A DNA stretch of 50,830 bases, taken from positions 1-50,830 of the forward strand of contig NZ_JACJON010000019.1 of the NCBI RefSeq assembly GCF_014695585.1. The letters are read 5' to 3'. This document shows positions 33,990-43,240 of the stretch, in pieces; positions within the stretch are counted from its first letter, which is position 1, and the number at the start of each line of letters is the position of its first letter. Below the pieces are notes generated by a model that made no database searches, had not been told where the DNA came from, and worked only from the letters and a program-made list of their open reading frames with translations. The DNA comes from Microcoleus sp. FACHB-831. GTDB taxonomy: Bacteria; Cyanobacteriota; Cyanobacteriia; Cyanobacteriales; FACHB-T130. Made by a program: the position numbers and the translations under genes.

Positions 33990-34346
33990 AAGCTTTGGTT
34001 GGCTGCCAAGTGCAGCAAAGCAAAGTATATATATATAGTAACGTTAATGTCTTTCAGTGGCTGGTTAATTAACTTATTGCCAGTAATGTAGAACTGAACG
34101 CTCGTTTTAACCTCTGAAACTATAGGATGCTTGCCCATTACGGGCGGTACTATGACTGAGACGATTCCCTTAAGACATTACGCTTGATTGAGAAAGTTAG
34201 GGTCACTCAGAATTATGAATCCTGCGTAGCAGCGAATGACTGTTGTCTTTCCGACGAAGAAGATAGAGTCCTTAGAAGCAGGACAAGTGCTTTTGTTTAT
34301 TCTCTGAGTGACCCTTACTTACGTTAAGTTTAAGCAGTGCTATGCT
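33990..34346. other. 357-base intergenic region with an inverted-repeat element
   Basis: Between the weak hypothetical ORF and the STAS gene. A TATATATATA run lies at about 34027-34036, and the 117-base inverted-repeat element at 34199-34315 is listed separately. No protein-coding gene is supported. Confidence 0.5.
34199..34315. repeat. 117-base element bounded by AGGGTCACTCAG inverted repeats
   Basis: AGGGTCACTCAG at 34199-34210 is exactly mirrored by CTGAGTGACCCT at 34304-34315. The interior has no ORF. Size and arms fit a miniature inverted-repeat transposable element or a structured RNA; flanking target duplication is not clear. Confidence 0.6.
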
Positions 34347-34712
34347 TCAACGGCCAATAAACTCGCAAACTTGATCTAAACCTGTTATTTCAAATAACAT
34401 TGTGACTTGCTCGTTTGCTGAACGGATTAAAAGTTTGCCATTAGCTTCTCTAATGGTTTTCAGTATGGAAACGAGAGTCATTAAGCCAGCACTGGACATA
34501 AAGGTGACATTTTTGAGGTCAAGCACAATAGTTTTTACTCCAGCCTCAACAATGCTCTCAACCTCGCGGGTAAATTGAGATACTTTATCAGTATCCCAAT
34601 TATCAGGAGAATGGAGAATTTTAATAACGTTCTGAACATCACGACTGAAGTGAGTTGCCTTTGGACTATCGAAAATATCGCTAGAGGGGACAACTTGAAA
34701 AAGAGTATTCAT
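34347..34712 (-). CDS. STAS-domain protein (anti-sigma factor antagonist-like)
   Basis: The ATG at 34712 (MNTLFQVVPSSD) gives 121 residues; a start at 34727 would add five. The STAS core is evident: VLDLKNVTFMSSAGLMTLVSIL carries the phosphorylatable-Ser region (SSAG), followed by KLLIRSANEQVTMLFEITGLD. Such proteins are switched by serine kinases/phosphatases and bind anti-sigma factors or partner regulators. An N-terminal extension of about 20 residues precedes the domain. It is monocistronic. In cyanobacteria small STAS proteins also control exopolysaccharide, hormogonium or motility genes (the Hps/Hmp context), so a link to the neighbouring glycan genes is possible but unproven. Confidence 0.85.
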   Translation of the reverse strand: MNTLFQVVPSSDIFDSPKATHFSRDVQNVIKILHSPDNWDTDKVSQFTREVESIVEAGVKTIVLDLKNVTFMSSAGLMTLVSILKTIREANGKLLIRSANEQVTMLFEITGLDQVCEFIGR

Positions 34713-35017
34713 ATGCACAAGCCTCAATTAGTAATGTGTAGTTTTCAAATGTTGGTAAAAAGGGAAGCGCGATCGCCTTTTCAAGGCAGGTACAGCAAGT
34801 TAGGGGTGTGAGACAACAGCATCAATCTCGACAACTAACAGCTGTTTAGCAATGAGCGATCGCAAAAAGTGAAGAGCGTGGCGAATGCAATCTTGTTATC
34901 TATGATGGCGAATTTTATTGCCCTATAAATCCCTCTTAGGGATTGAAAATAGCTCTGATAGAGGAGGCAAGGGCTAGAAAAACCCTTACCTCAGCTTTCT
35001 AGCAATACGTCTATCAG

Positions 35018-36235
35018 CTATTTACTAACAGCTTTTCCGTTACCGTTTGCCACTATGGGTTCCACAGGAATTGCTTTATCAACAATATCAACGCGGCTTC
35101 CATTCTGGGCAGAGCCATTCATACTCCCTAGCAGTTCTATCGACGGTTTGGTGCCGATCTGCTTGAAGATTGTGAGAGCTTGAGCGACTACTTGATCCAT
35201 GTTGTAATACTTGTAAGTAGCCAAACGTCCCACAAAATGTACGCCTTGAGTTGCGTCAGCTAGATCCTTATATTTCTTGTAGAGTTCTGCATTTTCTGGA
35301 CGCGGTACGGGGTAGTATGGATCTCCCTCGGCACGCGGATATTCGTAAACAATGCTAGTTTTGGAGTGTTCTTGTCCGGTCAGATACTTAAACTCAGTAA
35401 CGCGGGTGTAAAGATGTTCGTTGGGATAATTCACTACCGCCTGTGGCTGATAGACAGACACATTATGCGTCTCGTGCTTAAACTCCAACGAACGATAGGG
35501 TAGCTTCCCGTAGCGGTAATTGAAGTATGCATCGACGGGTCCGGTATAGATCATCTCTTTATAAGGGATCATTCCCAAGATGTCGCGATAATCGGTGTTA
35601 AGCATGACCTTGATGTTGGGGTGATTCAACATCTTCTCGAACATCCGGGTATAGCCGTGCAGAGGCATTGCTTGATAAGCGTCTGTAAAATAGCGATCGT
35701 CGCGGTTGGTACGAGTTGGTACTCTTGCGATTACTGACTTATCTAGATCGGATGGATCTATATCCCATTGCTTGCGGGTATAGTTGCGGAAAAACTTTTC
35801 GTAGAGTTCCCGTCCAACTTTGCTGACAACTACATCTTCACTGTTACGGATATATTCTTTGGGTTCAGCAACAGATGCAAAAAACTCTTGGACTTGGAAT
35901 GAAGTGAGGTTTAATCCGTAGAGCTTATTAACAGTGTCGAGGTTGATGGGAATGGGGAGAAGTTGGCCGTCTACGCTAGCAAGTACGCGATGTTCGTATT
36001 GCCGCCAAGGGGTGAATTGGGAGAGATACTCGAAGACATCGCGAGAGTTGGTGTGGAAGATGTGCGGGCCGTATTTGTGAACCAGGATGCCAGCATCATC
36101 GTAATGATCGTATGCGTTACCGCCAATGTGGTTGCGGGTATCAATAATCAAAACTTTTTTGCCAGCCTGAGTCGCCAAACGCTCTGCAAGTACGCTTCCA
36201 GCGAATCCTGCTCCAACAATTAGGTAATCAAACAT
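35018..36235 (-). CDS. glf: UDP-galactopyranose mutase
   Basis: A 405-residue flavoprotein. It begins with the FAD Rossmann motif YLIVGAGFAGSVLAERLA and has DTRNHIGGNAYDHYDDAG, KYGPHIFHTN, the NYTRKQWDIDP segment and an MDQVVAQAL end, all typical of UGM. It interconverts UDP-galactopyranose and UDP-galactofuranose using reduced FAD as nucleophile, in the cytoplasm. The last ~25 residues (after IELLGSMNGSAQNG) are low-complexity and probably disordered. The next minus-strand gene upstream is a glycosyltransferase, a pairing expected for galactofuranose-containing glycans. galK and galT nearby supply UDP-galactose. Confidence 0.95.
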   Translation of the reverse strand: MFDYLIVGAGFAGSVLAERLATQAGKKVLIIDTRNHIGGNAYDHYDDAGILVHKYGPHIFHTNSRDVFEYLSQFTPWRQYEHRVLASVDGQLLPIPINLDTVNKLYGLNLTSFQVQEFFASVAEPKEYIRNSEDVVVSKVGRELYEKFFRNYTRKQWDIDPSDLDKSVIARVPTRTNRDDRYFTDAYQAMPLHGYTRMFEKMLNHPNIKVMLNTDYRDILGMIPYKEMIYTGPVDAYFNYRYGKLPYRSLEFKHETHNVSVYQPQAVVNYPNEHLYTRVTEFKYLTGQEHSKTSIVYEYPRAEGDPYYPVPRPENAELYKKYKDLADATQGVHFVGRLATYKYYNMDQVVAQALTIFKQIGTKPSIELLGSMNGSAQNGSRVDIVDKAIPVEPIVANGNGKAVSK

Positions 36236-36531
36236 TTTATTATTCCGCCTTTTTTACGATTAATGAAGTTGCTGGCGATCGCGTCTGCCAGCTAAGTACA
36301 GCCAAACCCTACTAAAACTTTGAGCAAAAGCCTCGTGCAATCTGCTTTCAAAGTTTTGTTTTACTAAACGTCGAACAACTAACTTTGCTATGCCAATCTC
36401 AGGTAGCAAACGCTAAATATTGCGTTTGCTAGCGTGTTAACATCACGCGGCGAACTACTGGGTCGATTGGTTGCGTCGATCGGCAAGCCGCGATCGCTGT
36501 TACTATCCAGAACGCTCCGCTTAGCCTGAAG

Positions 36532-37809
36532 TTAACCCGAAGGCAATGCTACAGGATTTTCTACGGATGCTTTGCGATCCTCAATTGCACCCTGCACCAG
36601 TTGCATCATGTGCGCCCAAGTAGCATCCCAGGAATTCTGCGCTAGGAACGCATCTACTCTATCCAACCATCCCGATTCATCGGGCTTTTGATTCATCGCC
36701 GCTTCCGCTGCGGCAACGAAATCTTCTACTGTGTCTGCAATCGCGACTAAACCCTCGTCCCCGTAAGGACGAACTACGTCGCGGATTGAAGTGGACACAA
36801 CTGGCTTGCCTGCGGCTAAGTATTCTGGGGTTTTTGTGGGGCTGATGAAACGTGTTGACTCGTTACGGGCAAAGGGCAGCAATGCCACATCCCACCCAGC
36901 TATATATGCAGGCAACTCTTGATATGATTTGCCCCCAAGATAATGAATATTTTGGGGGCGCGGCAGAATTTCTGGATCTATTTTGACTACTGGGCCAATA
37001 ATAACTAGATGCCAGTCAGGACGCGCACTTGCAATCCCGCCTACCAGTTCGATATCCATCCGCTCGTCGATCACGCCGAAGAATCCTAGACGCGGGTGGG
37101 GAATATCCACTTGATCTGCTGGTTCCTGTGCAAGCGTCCTGGATTGTGCGAAGTGTTCTTTCTCAATGCTGCTAGGAAAGGCGTAAACGTTGGGGTGCTG
37201 GTTGCGTTTGCTCTCGTAAAGGCTCTGTCCCCCAGTAAACACCAAGTCTGCACGTTTAAATAGTTCGGCTTCGCGTTCTTTCAAGGCAGGTGGTGCCCCC
37301 TTGAATGCAGACAACTCATCCATGCAATCGTAGACAACTACCAACGGCTGCAAGTGGCTCGTGAACGCGATCGCCATCGGTGCGTAGTACCAAAGGATGT
37401 AGTTGCGTATATTTTCCTTGGCGAACAGTTCATCTACTAGCGCTTTTTGAGCATCGATCAGCTCTTGTTCGCTCAATCCTTCCGGTAGGTGCGGAACTGC
37501 AACGCAGACTCCAGACTCGCGTTTTGTAACATCAAGCCGTCTTGATGGATCGGCACTAAACATCGGTTCTTCGATAATGAATACACGTCTTCCTTTTGCA
37601 CAACGCGAGAGAAGATGTTGCGGTCTTTGGTAGACGAAATCCCAACGCAAATGGGACAAACAAACGAGATCGGGTGCTTCTGAATCAGATTGCTGCAAAC
37701 TTCGTGAGGAGGCTTCCTTTTGTGGCGTTGGGTCTGGGAAGTCAAATTGCGTTTCCCATGCCACGACTTTATTAATATTATTATTTTTTTGCTCTTCGGG
37801 TCGGGACAT
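36532..37809 (-). CDS. Glycosyltransferase (GT-B) neighbouring glf
   Basis: With the ATG at 37809 (MSRPEEQKNNN) it has 425 residues; an upstream frame start at 37878 adds 23 residues lacking conservation signals. After a disordered ~45-residue start comes LVCLSHLRWDFVYQRPQHLLSR, a hallmark of a GT1/GT4-like group that often sits beside glf. Later there are RLGFFGVIDERMD, DWHLVIIGP, and EYLAAGKPVVSTSIRDV, the donor-binding half of GT-B enzymes. It is probably cytoplasmic, transferring a hexose and possibly galactofuranose to a lipid-linked glycan. A 296-base gap separates it from glf on the same strand. No specific activity can be assigned. Confidence 0.85.
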   Translation of the reverse strand: MSRPEEQKNNNINKVVAWETQFDFPDPTPQKEASSRSLQQSDSEAPDLVCLSHLRWDFVYQRPQHLLSRCAKGRRVFIIEEPMFSADPSRRLDVTKRESGVCVAVPHLPEGLSEQELIDAQKALVDELFAKENIRNYILWYYAPMAIAFTSHLQPLVVVYDCMDELSAFKGAPPALKEREAELFKRADLVFTGGQSLYESKRNQHPNVYAFPSSIEKEHFAQSRTLAQEPADQVDIPHPRLGFFGVIDERMDIELVGGIASARPDWHLVIIGPVVKIDPEILPRPQNIHYLGGKSYQELPAYIAGWDVALLPFARNESTRFISPTKTPEYLAAGKPVVSTSIRDVVRPYGDEGLVAIADTVEDFVAAAEAAMNQKPDESGWLDRVDAFLAQNSWDATWAHMMQLVQGAIEDRKASVENPVALPSG

Positions 37810-37878
37810 CGGTAGCCTCAGATAGTAAGTTTGATGGGAACTTTTCAGCAAATGTGTTACAGGCTGGGCGCAACACAT

Positions 37879-38447
37879 AATCTGGGAGGTTCAATATTCC
37901 CCGGCGCGACTAAGGCGGGAGTTCTACGGCAAAACCTAGCACAACCAGCAAACAAGATGATCTTCCGGGGCGATCGCTCCAATACTCAGCTTCACAACTA
38001 ACCCCCGGCAGTTATTCTTTTTTCGATGTGCTATTGCTCTTAATCATAAGTGTTAAATTTTTCCGAAACTTCTCCCAGAGGGATGAATTTTCTGCTAAGG
38101 CTTAACAAATAACTCCTAATGTCTATCTTTTAGCTTCTACCTCAAGAATGGATCTTCTTGTTCTAAGGTATAGGCATAATGTTAAGCCACGTTGTTACGA
38201 TTAATACAAACTTTCCCCCAGTGATATCACTGAGGGTTGCATATAGAGGGTTAGAAGCAAAATTAAAAAAGGCTGAAATTCTTTCGCAGCTTAGGTTTTA
38301 ACCTTTAAAAACAATTTTATATACAAAATCTAAAACCTAACATCCCTCAACCTCACGAGCCACCGCAGACTGAGATAGGGTTGAATAAGGTGAGATCTAA
38401 TTAGTAAAAACTAAAAACTTGCGTCTTAAACAGCCTAATTTTGCCAA
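37879..38447. other. 569-base divergent intergenic region
   Basis: It separates the minus-strand glycosyltransferase from the plus-strand CHAT gene and should hold both promoters. It contains a perfect 14-base palindrome CAGTGATATCACTG (38219-38232) and a 10-base inverted repeat TTAGGTTTTA (38291-38300) / TAAAACCTAA (38331-38340). No gene is supported. Confidence 0.45.
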
Positions 38448-40961
38448 ATGTCAAAATTTTACCGCAATTTGCTTCGATTAACCTTGTTATTCTTAACGGG
38501 ATTTATTCTTAGTCTTAGTATCAGCGTTTTAGATATTAGAGAAACCGCCGTTGTCGCGCAGTCGAATCCGCAGGATGGGTTGGTGCGTGCAGCGATCGCG
38601 GAATATAAAGAGGGTAAATACAACTCGGCGATCGCGCTGTGGCAACAATTACTAGGACAAATCACCTCACCCAAAGATCAGGCAGTAGTTCGCAACAACC
38701 TAGCACTAGCCTATCGCCAAATCGGACAACCCGCCGCAGCGATCGCCCAGTGGGAGAAGGCAATTCAGATTTACCAGCGTCTAGACGATGATGATGGGCG
38801 TCGCCAAGTTCCCAAACTAATGACCGAACAGGCGCAAGCTTACCACGATCAAGGACAGCACCAACAGGCGAGCGCACTTTTGCAAGCAGCGCTAAAACTT
38901 GCTGGTAAAAACCAAGACTCCCGAACCCAGGCGGCGGCGCTGGGAGCATTAGGCAATACCCATACAGCTTTGGGGGACTACGACAAAGCATTAGAGAGCC
39001 ATCAAAATAGTTTGCAAATTGCCCGTCAGCTAAACTATCCAGACTACATCACAACATCCCTAAACAATCTGGGCAATGTCTACATCAGTCGTTCAGAACG
39101 GTATCGCTATCAGGCAAATGTTGCTGGTCTCGAAGCTGATGATAAGGAAAATGCTCGGTTGACGCAGTTGGCAGAACAAGAGATGGTTGCAGCACGTTCG
39201 GCGTTTGAGGAAAGCGTGCGCGAAAGCCAACCAATAGGAGGCGTAGCGTTAGTCAGAGCTTTATTAAATCTGAATCGAATGCTAGAAGAACAGCGATCGC
39301 CTGACTGGGATGCTATTAACAAAAACCGCGAACAAGCGATCGCACTGGTGGAAAATTTACCAGACTCGCGGGATAAAGTCTACTTCTCGATCAACCTAGC
39401 AGAAAATTTAAGGCGTCAGGGTTCAAACACTCAGCAACTGCTATCCAAAGCGATCGCAGTTGCTAGGAATATTGGGGATAAGCGGGCTGAATCTTTTGCT
39501 CTTGGTAGCTTAGGGTTAATGTATCAGCAGCCAGGTCAAGAACCAAAAGCTATGGAGTTAATTAGACAAGCACAGTTAGCTGCACAAGAAGTTAACGCTG
39601 CTGATAGTTTATATCGCTGGCAGTGGCAAGCTGGGCGTTTGATGAAGACTGCTGGAAATACAAAAGATGCGATCGCTTCTTACGAACAAGCGATCGCTAC
39701 CCTCCAGAGCATTCGCAGCAATCTACTTGCTGCCAACCAAGACTTACAATTTGACTTCCGCGACTCGGTTGAACCTGTTTATCGAGAATTGATGGAAATT
39801 TTGCTCGAAGCGGAAGCTAATAACAAAAATCTATCTAAAGTTATTGATACTTTAGACTTGCTCAAATTAGCGGAATTGCAAAATTTCTTTGGCGACGAGT
39901 GCGTACAAGTAGCAAGAGTAGATGCCAAGAAGGGCGGGAATTTGTTAGATGCTGGTGCAGCAATTGTTTACTCGGTGATTCTCAAAGATAAAACCGAGAT
40001 GATTCTGCGATCACCTGATGGTAAGTTAACCAATTATGCTGTCTCCAAGCCGCAAGAGCAAATGCAGCAAGAGATTAATAGTTTACGGCAATTACTTGAA
40101 AAACGTTCTACTAATGAATATTTAATTCCAGCCCAAAAAGTTTATGATGCGCTGATGCGCCCCCTAGAGGTAGAGTTGGCGAAAGCTAACCCTAAAACGC
40201 TAGTTTTTATTCAGGATGGAGTATTTCGACAGGTGCCAATGGCAGCTTTACATGATGGCAAACAGTTTTTGATTGAGAAGTATGCGATCGCCACAACTCC
40301 TAGCCTTAGTTTGACTACTCGCACTAACCCTAATCCAGGAAAATATAATGCATTAATTATGGGGTTAACTGTCGAACGTCCTCCTTTTGATGCTTTGACT
40401 AATGTGCGTGCTGAAGTTGCTAGCGTCCGCGAAATTATGGGTGGTACGGAGCTTTTAGATAATAATTTTACCTTAGCAACTCTGCAAAAAAACCTGCAAG
40501 CAAAGAGTTATCCTATCGTACATTTAGCTACTCATGGCAAATTTGGCAGTGATGCAGCGAGTACATTTTTGTTAGCCTTCGACACGCGGATTACTCTCGA
40601 TCAAATGGATAATATGTTGCGATCGCGAAGCGTCTCAGGAGGAAATTTGGGGACAAGCAGAGAACCACTAGAGTTGCTAACTTTAAGTGCTTGTCAAACA
40701 GCAGCAGGAGATAATAGAGCAGCTTTGGGCATGGCAGGCGTGGCGATTCGTGCTGGTGCGCGTAGTGCCCTTGCTAGCTTGTGGTATATCAATGATGAAG
40801 CGACAGTGCCGCTAATTAAAGAATTTTACACTCAATTAAGACAACCAAATATTACTAAAGCCTCGGCTTTGCAAAAGGCGCAACAAAAAGCGATCGCTAA
40901 TTTAGAATACAGTCATCCTGCTGTTTGGTCGCCTTTCATTTTGATTGGTAATTGGCTTTGA
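38448..40961 (+). CDS. Exported TPR-CHAT domain protein
   Basis: An 837-residue protein. Residues 1-37 form a signal peptide (LLRLTLLFLTGFILSLSISV then VVAQS), so it is exported. About 40-430 hold TPR-type helical repeats (AAIAEYKEGKYNSAIALWQQ, GDYDKALESHQNSLQIARQL and others). The C-terminal CHAT caspase-like domain spans about 540-837, with the catalytic pair H696 (HLATHGKF) and C749 (LSACQTAAG) intact. The ending (HPAVWSPFILIGNW) is the usual CHAT terminus. Such proteins are abundant in filamentous cyanobacteria; an active protease regulated by TPR-bound partners is plausible. It stands alone between a divergent glycosyltransferase and a convergent ureohydrolase. Target and role are unknown. 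Confidence 0.9.
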   Translation: MSKFYRNLLRLTLLFLTGFILSLSISVLDIRETAVVAQSNPQDGLVRAAIAEYKEGKYNSAIALWQQLLGQITSPKDQAVVRNNLALAYRQIGQPAAAIAQWEKAIQIYQRLDDDDGRRQVPKLMTEQAQAYHDQGQHQQASALLQAALKLAGKNQDSRTQAAALGALGNTHTALGDYDKALESHQNSLQIARQLNYPDYITTSLNNLGNVYISRSERYRYQANVAGLEADDKENARLTQLAEQEMVAARSAFEESVRESQPIGGVALVRALLNLNRMLEEQRSPDWDAINKNREQAIALVENLPDSRDKVYFSINLAENLRRQGSNTQQLLSKAIAVARNIGDKRAESFALGSLGLMYQQPGQEPKAMELIRQAQLAAQEVNAADSLYRWQWQAGRLMKTAGNTKDAIASYEQAIATLQSIRSNLLAANQDLQFDFRDSVEPVYRELMEILLEAEANNKNLSKVIDTLDLLKLAELQNFFGDECVQVARVDAKKGGNLLDAGAAIVYSVILKDKTEMILRSPDGKLTNYAVSKPQEQMQQEINSLRQLLEKRSTNEYLIPAQKVYDALMRPLEVELAKANPKTLVFIQDGVFRQVPMAALHDGKQFLIEKYAIATTPSLSLTTRTNPNPGKYNALIMGLTVERPPFDALTNVRAEVASVREIMGGTELLDNNFTLATLQKNLQAKSYPIVHLATHGKFGSDAASTFLLAFDTRITLDQMDNMLRSRSVSGGNLGTSREPLELLTLSACQTAAGDNRAALGMAGVAIRAGARSALASLWYINDEATVPLIKEFYTQLRQPNITKASALQKAQQKAIANLEYSHPAVWSPFILIGNWL

Positions 40962-40973
40962 AATTATAGTTTA

Positions 40974-41017
40974 AAAAGATGCGATCGCGCTTTATTGTAA
41001 GAGCGATCGCATTTTTA
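40974..41017. terminator. Bidirectional terminator built from HIP1 sites
   Basis: ATGCGATCGC (40979-40988) pairs with GCGATCGCAT (41003-41012), flanked by an A-run on the left and T-run on the right. It lies between two convergent genes 104 bases apart and could stop both. Confidence 0.65.
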
Positions 41018-41065
41018 AGATAAATTTTGTGCCAGCATTACTTATTGGTAGAACTTTCTCAATTG

Positions 41066-42121
41066 CTAGGAAAGGTTTTGCTCTGATAATGTCATAAGAT
41101 TGCACAGCTTATAAACTGCTCTAGCTCCAACATTACCATCCCACTCGCTATTCCCCACTTCACAGACATCAAAGCCAATAATTTGTCTTCCGCTATTGAC
41201 AACTTCGCGGAACAAGAAAAAAGCTTGCTCCAGTTCTAAACCTCCAGGAACCGGAGTTCCTGTATTCGGGCACAGTTTGGGGTCTAATCCATCAACATCG
41301 AAACTAATGTAAACATTCTGCGGTAATTCTGCAACGATTTGTTTGCAAATTTCCAGCCAAGAAACTCCAGCATAAAGCTTTTGTTTTAACTGAGGATCGT
41401 AGTAGGCAGAAACTCGCCCTTCTGATTGGTGAATCAGATTAACTTCATCTTGAGAAATATCGCGAATGCCCACTTGAACTAACTTTGAGATTTGGGGTAA
41501 TTTCAGTGCATTAAACATTATTGATGCATGAGAGAACTCGAAACCCTCATAAGCATCGCGTAAATCCGCGTGAGCATCGATGTGCAAAATTCCGAATTCC
41601 GGGTAACTTTCTGCCAATGCCTGAATAGCTCCCAGAGGTACGCTGTGATCTCCTCCGATTGCTGCAACCTTTTTACCCTGTTTTATAGCAGCTTGAGCCT
41701 GTTCAAACAGCCATTGATTGACAGCTTGACACTCTTGATTAACTGTTTTCAAGACTTGCGTGAGATTTGGGTCATCTTCGATACGCTTCCCTTGTTCCAT
41801 ATGCTCAATAATTTGAGCCGCATCCTGCCTCAATACCTCATTTTTCTGCTGGATATCCTTGGGAATTTCAACCATAAAAATACCTTGCTTCCAGCCTTCT
41901 GGATTGTCAAAGTCATACAAATCCAGTTGACGAGAAGATTCTAAAACAGCATTTGGCCCAAAAGCTGTGCCGGAACCATAGGAAACAGTCACTTCCCAAG
42001 GAATGCCAAATACAATGATATTGGCAGAGTCGTAGTCAAATGGTAGTCCTAAGAGATTACCGTTATCGACACCAATACCGCTAGGATCAAAGTTTAAAAG
42101 GATTTCTTCTCTGGTAGCCAT
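41066..42121 (-). CDS. Ureohydrolase: agmatinase or guanidine hydrolase-like
   Basis: A 351-residue arginase/agmatinase-superfamily enzyme. Binuclear metal ligands are complete: H159 (GGDHS), D182, H184 and D186 (IDAHAD), D275 and D277 (SFDVDGLDP). The N-terminal ~100 residues (DNGNLLGLPFDYD, PWEVTVSYGSGTAFGP, LYDFDNPEGW) place it near the group containing agmatinase-like proteins such as Synechocystis Sll1077 (GdmH), recently shown to hydrolyse guanidine with nickel, rather than the shorter SpeB agmatinases. It would release urea from agmatine, or urea and ammonia from guanidine. No nickel chaperone gene or guanidine riboswitch is seen next to it. Converges with the CHAT gene. Confidence 0.85.
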   Translation of the reverse strand: MATREEILLNFDPSGIGVDNGNLLGLPFDYDSANIIVFGIPWEVTVSYGSGTAFGPNAVLESSRQLDLYDFDNPEGWKQGIFMVEIPKDIQQKNEVLRQDAAQIIEHMEQGKRIEDDPNLTQVLKTVNQECQAVNQWLFEQAQAAIKQGKKVAAIGGDHSVPLGAIQALAESYPEFGILHIDAHADLRDAYEGFEFSHASIMFNALKLPQISKLVQVGIRDISQDEVNLIHQSEGRVSAYYDPQLKQKLYAGVSWLEICKQIVAELPQNVYISFDVDGLDPKLCPNTGTPVPGGLELEQAFFLFREVVNSGRQIIGFDVCEVGNSEWDGNVGARAVYKLCNLMTLSEQNLS

Positions 42122-42275
42122 TGAGTATGTCCTGAATCAAAGTGGGTTAGCAAAAAGTGGCTTGATAAATGTTAGCGTTGATATTGCAAGTTTTGGGATG
42201 GAGCAAGGTGAGTCGGTTGCTATCCCAGTCTATCTTCCACAAGGACTCTTTAACATAACAAATTAGCGATCGCTG

Positions 42276-43061
42276 ATGCCAAATAATATCAAGACAAGTT
42301 GGAGCGGTTATCATGCCGATAAGGACAATCTGAGGGCTGATATTTGGTCGTTGCTGAAGCAAAAGGGGGTAGCTGTCGGAGATCCGCAAGGTCACATTCC
42401 TAACTTTGTCGGTTCCCAAACAGCGGCTGAACAGCTAACAAATTTACCAATTTGGCAACAAGCAAAAGCAATTAAGTGCAATCCGGATTCACCGCAGATT
42501 CCAGTGCGATCGCGTGCTTTAAAAGATGGTAAACGCTTATATATGGCTGTACCGCGCTTAACTAATACTCGCTGCTTTGTTGAATTGACGGCTGAGGATT
42601 TACAGCAGCGCAACATCCCATTTGAAGAAGCCGCGATCGCGCGAAAAGCCCTAAATTATGGGCGATTGGTAACTTTTAAAGAGATGCAGCCTATCGATTT
42701 AGTTATGGTGGGTTGTGTGGCGGTAACGCGCAATGGGGGTAGAACTGGTAAAGGGGCAGGATTTGCAGATTTGGAACTGGCGATGTTAAGGGAATTTGGG
42801 TTAGTGCAGTCGGATACTCCAATTGTGACAACCGTCCATTCGTTGCAAATTGTTGAAGCAGAACGTTTGCCAATGCAACCTCATGATTGGGCGCTAAATT
42901 GGATTGTTACTCCCGATGAGGCGATTGAAACTAATACAACTTACCCACGACCATTAGGGCTAGACTGGGATACAATTCGTCCCGAACAATATAATAAAAT
43001 CCCGATTTTACAGAAATTGAGGAAGAAATTTACAAATCAAGCAATTGAACCTGGACAATGA
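42276..43061 (+). CDS. 5-formyltetrahydrofolate cyclo-ligase family protein
   Basis: A 261-residue protein. The MTHFS family block RTGKGAGFADLELAMLREFG (about 152-171) is well preserved, with VMVGCVAVTRNGGR before it and a central TVHSLQIVE. It is longer than typical bacterial FAU1/YgfA enzymes (about 180-200), resembling the MTHFSD-like or 'IP5-type' subgroup, which lacks parts of the folate site. Canonical members convert 5-formyl-THF to methenyl-THF using ATP. Activity here is therefore likely but not certain. It is divergent from the ureohydrolase gene with a 154-base spacer. It is followed by a weak hairpin. Confidence 0.8.
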   Translation: MPNNIKTSWSGYHADKDNLRADIWSLLKQKGVAVGDPQGHIPNFVGSQTAAEQLTNLPIWQQAKAIKCNPDSPQIPVRSRALKDGKRLYMAVPRLTNTRCFVELTAEDLQQRNIPFEEAAIARKALNYGRLVTFKEMQPIDLVMVGCVAVTRNGGRTGKGAGFADLELAMLREFGLVQSDTPIVTTVHSLQIVEAERLPMQPHDWALNWIVTPDEAIETNTTYPRPLGLDWDTIRPEQYNKIPILQKLRKKFTNQAIEPGQ

Positions 43062-43152
43062 CATTAGCGGTAATTGCCGACTACAAGAGATTAAAGGATA
43101 GACAGAAGTTGCATCTTTTTATACTAAATTCCAATAAAAAAACTTATTTTAT

Positions 43153-43168
43153 AGGGGCTATCGCCCCT
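43153..43168 (+). terminator. AGGGGC/GCCCCT hairpin
   Basis: A six-base perfect stem with a 4-base loop about 90 bases after the cyclo-ligase stop, followed by CTTATT. It is a weak terminator candidate for that gene. Confidence 0.3.
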
Positions 43169-43240
43169 CTTATTAAGATTGCTTGATAGATGGCGATCGC
43201 CTTAATAAAGATTTGACAATTCAGGTAATGCTTTCCACTT

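Noticed and set aside
34860-35017. CRISPR array
   Set aside because: Only one repeat-like unit is present, with no second copy, spacer or cas gene.
42122-42275. Guanidine riboswitch in front of the ureohydrolase gene
   Set aside because: The 154-base spacer shows no recognisable ykkC-type conserved blocks by eye.
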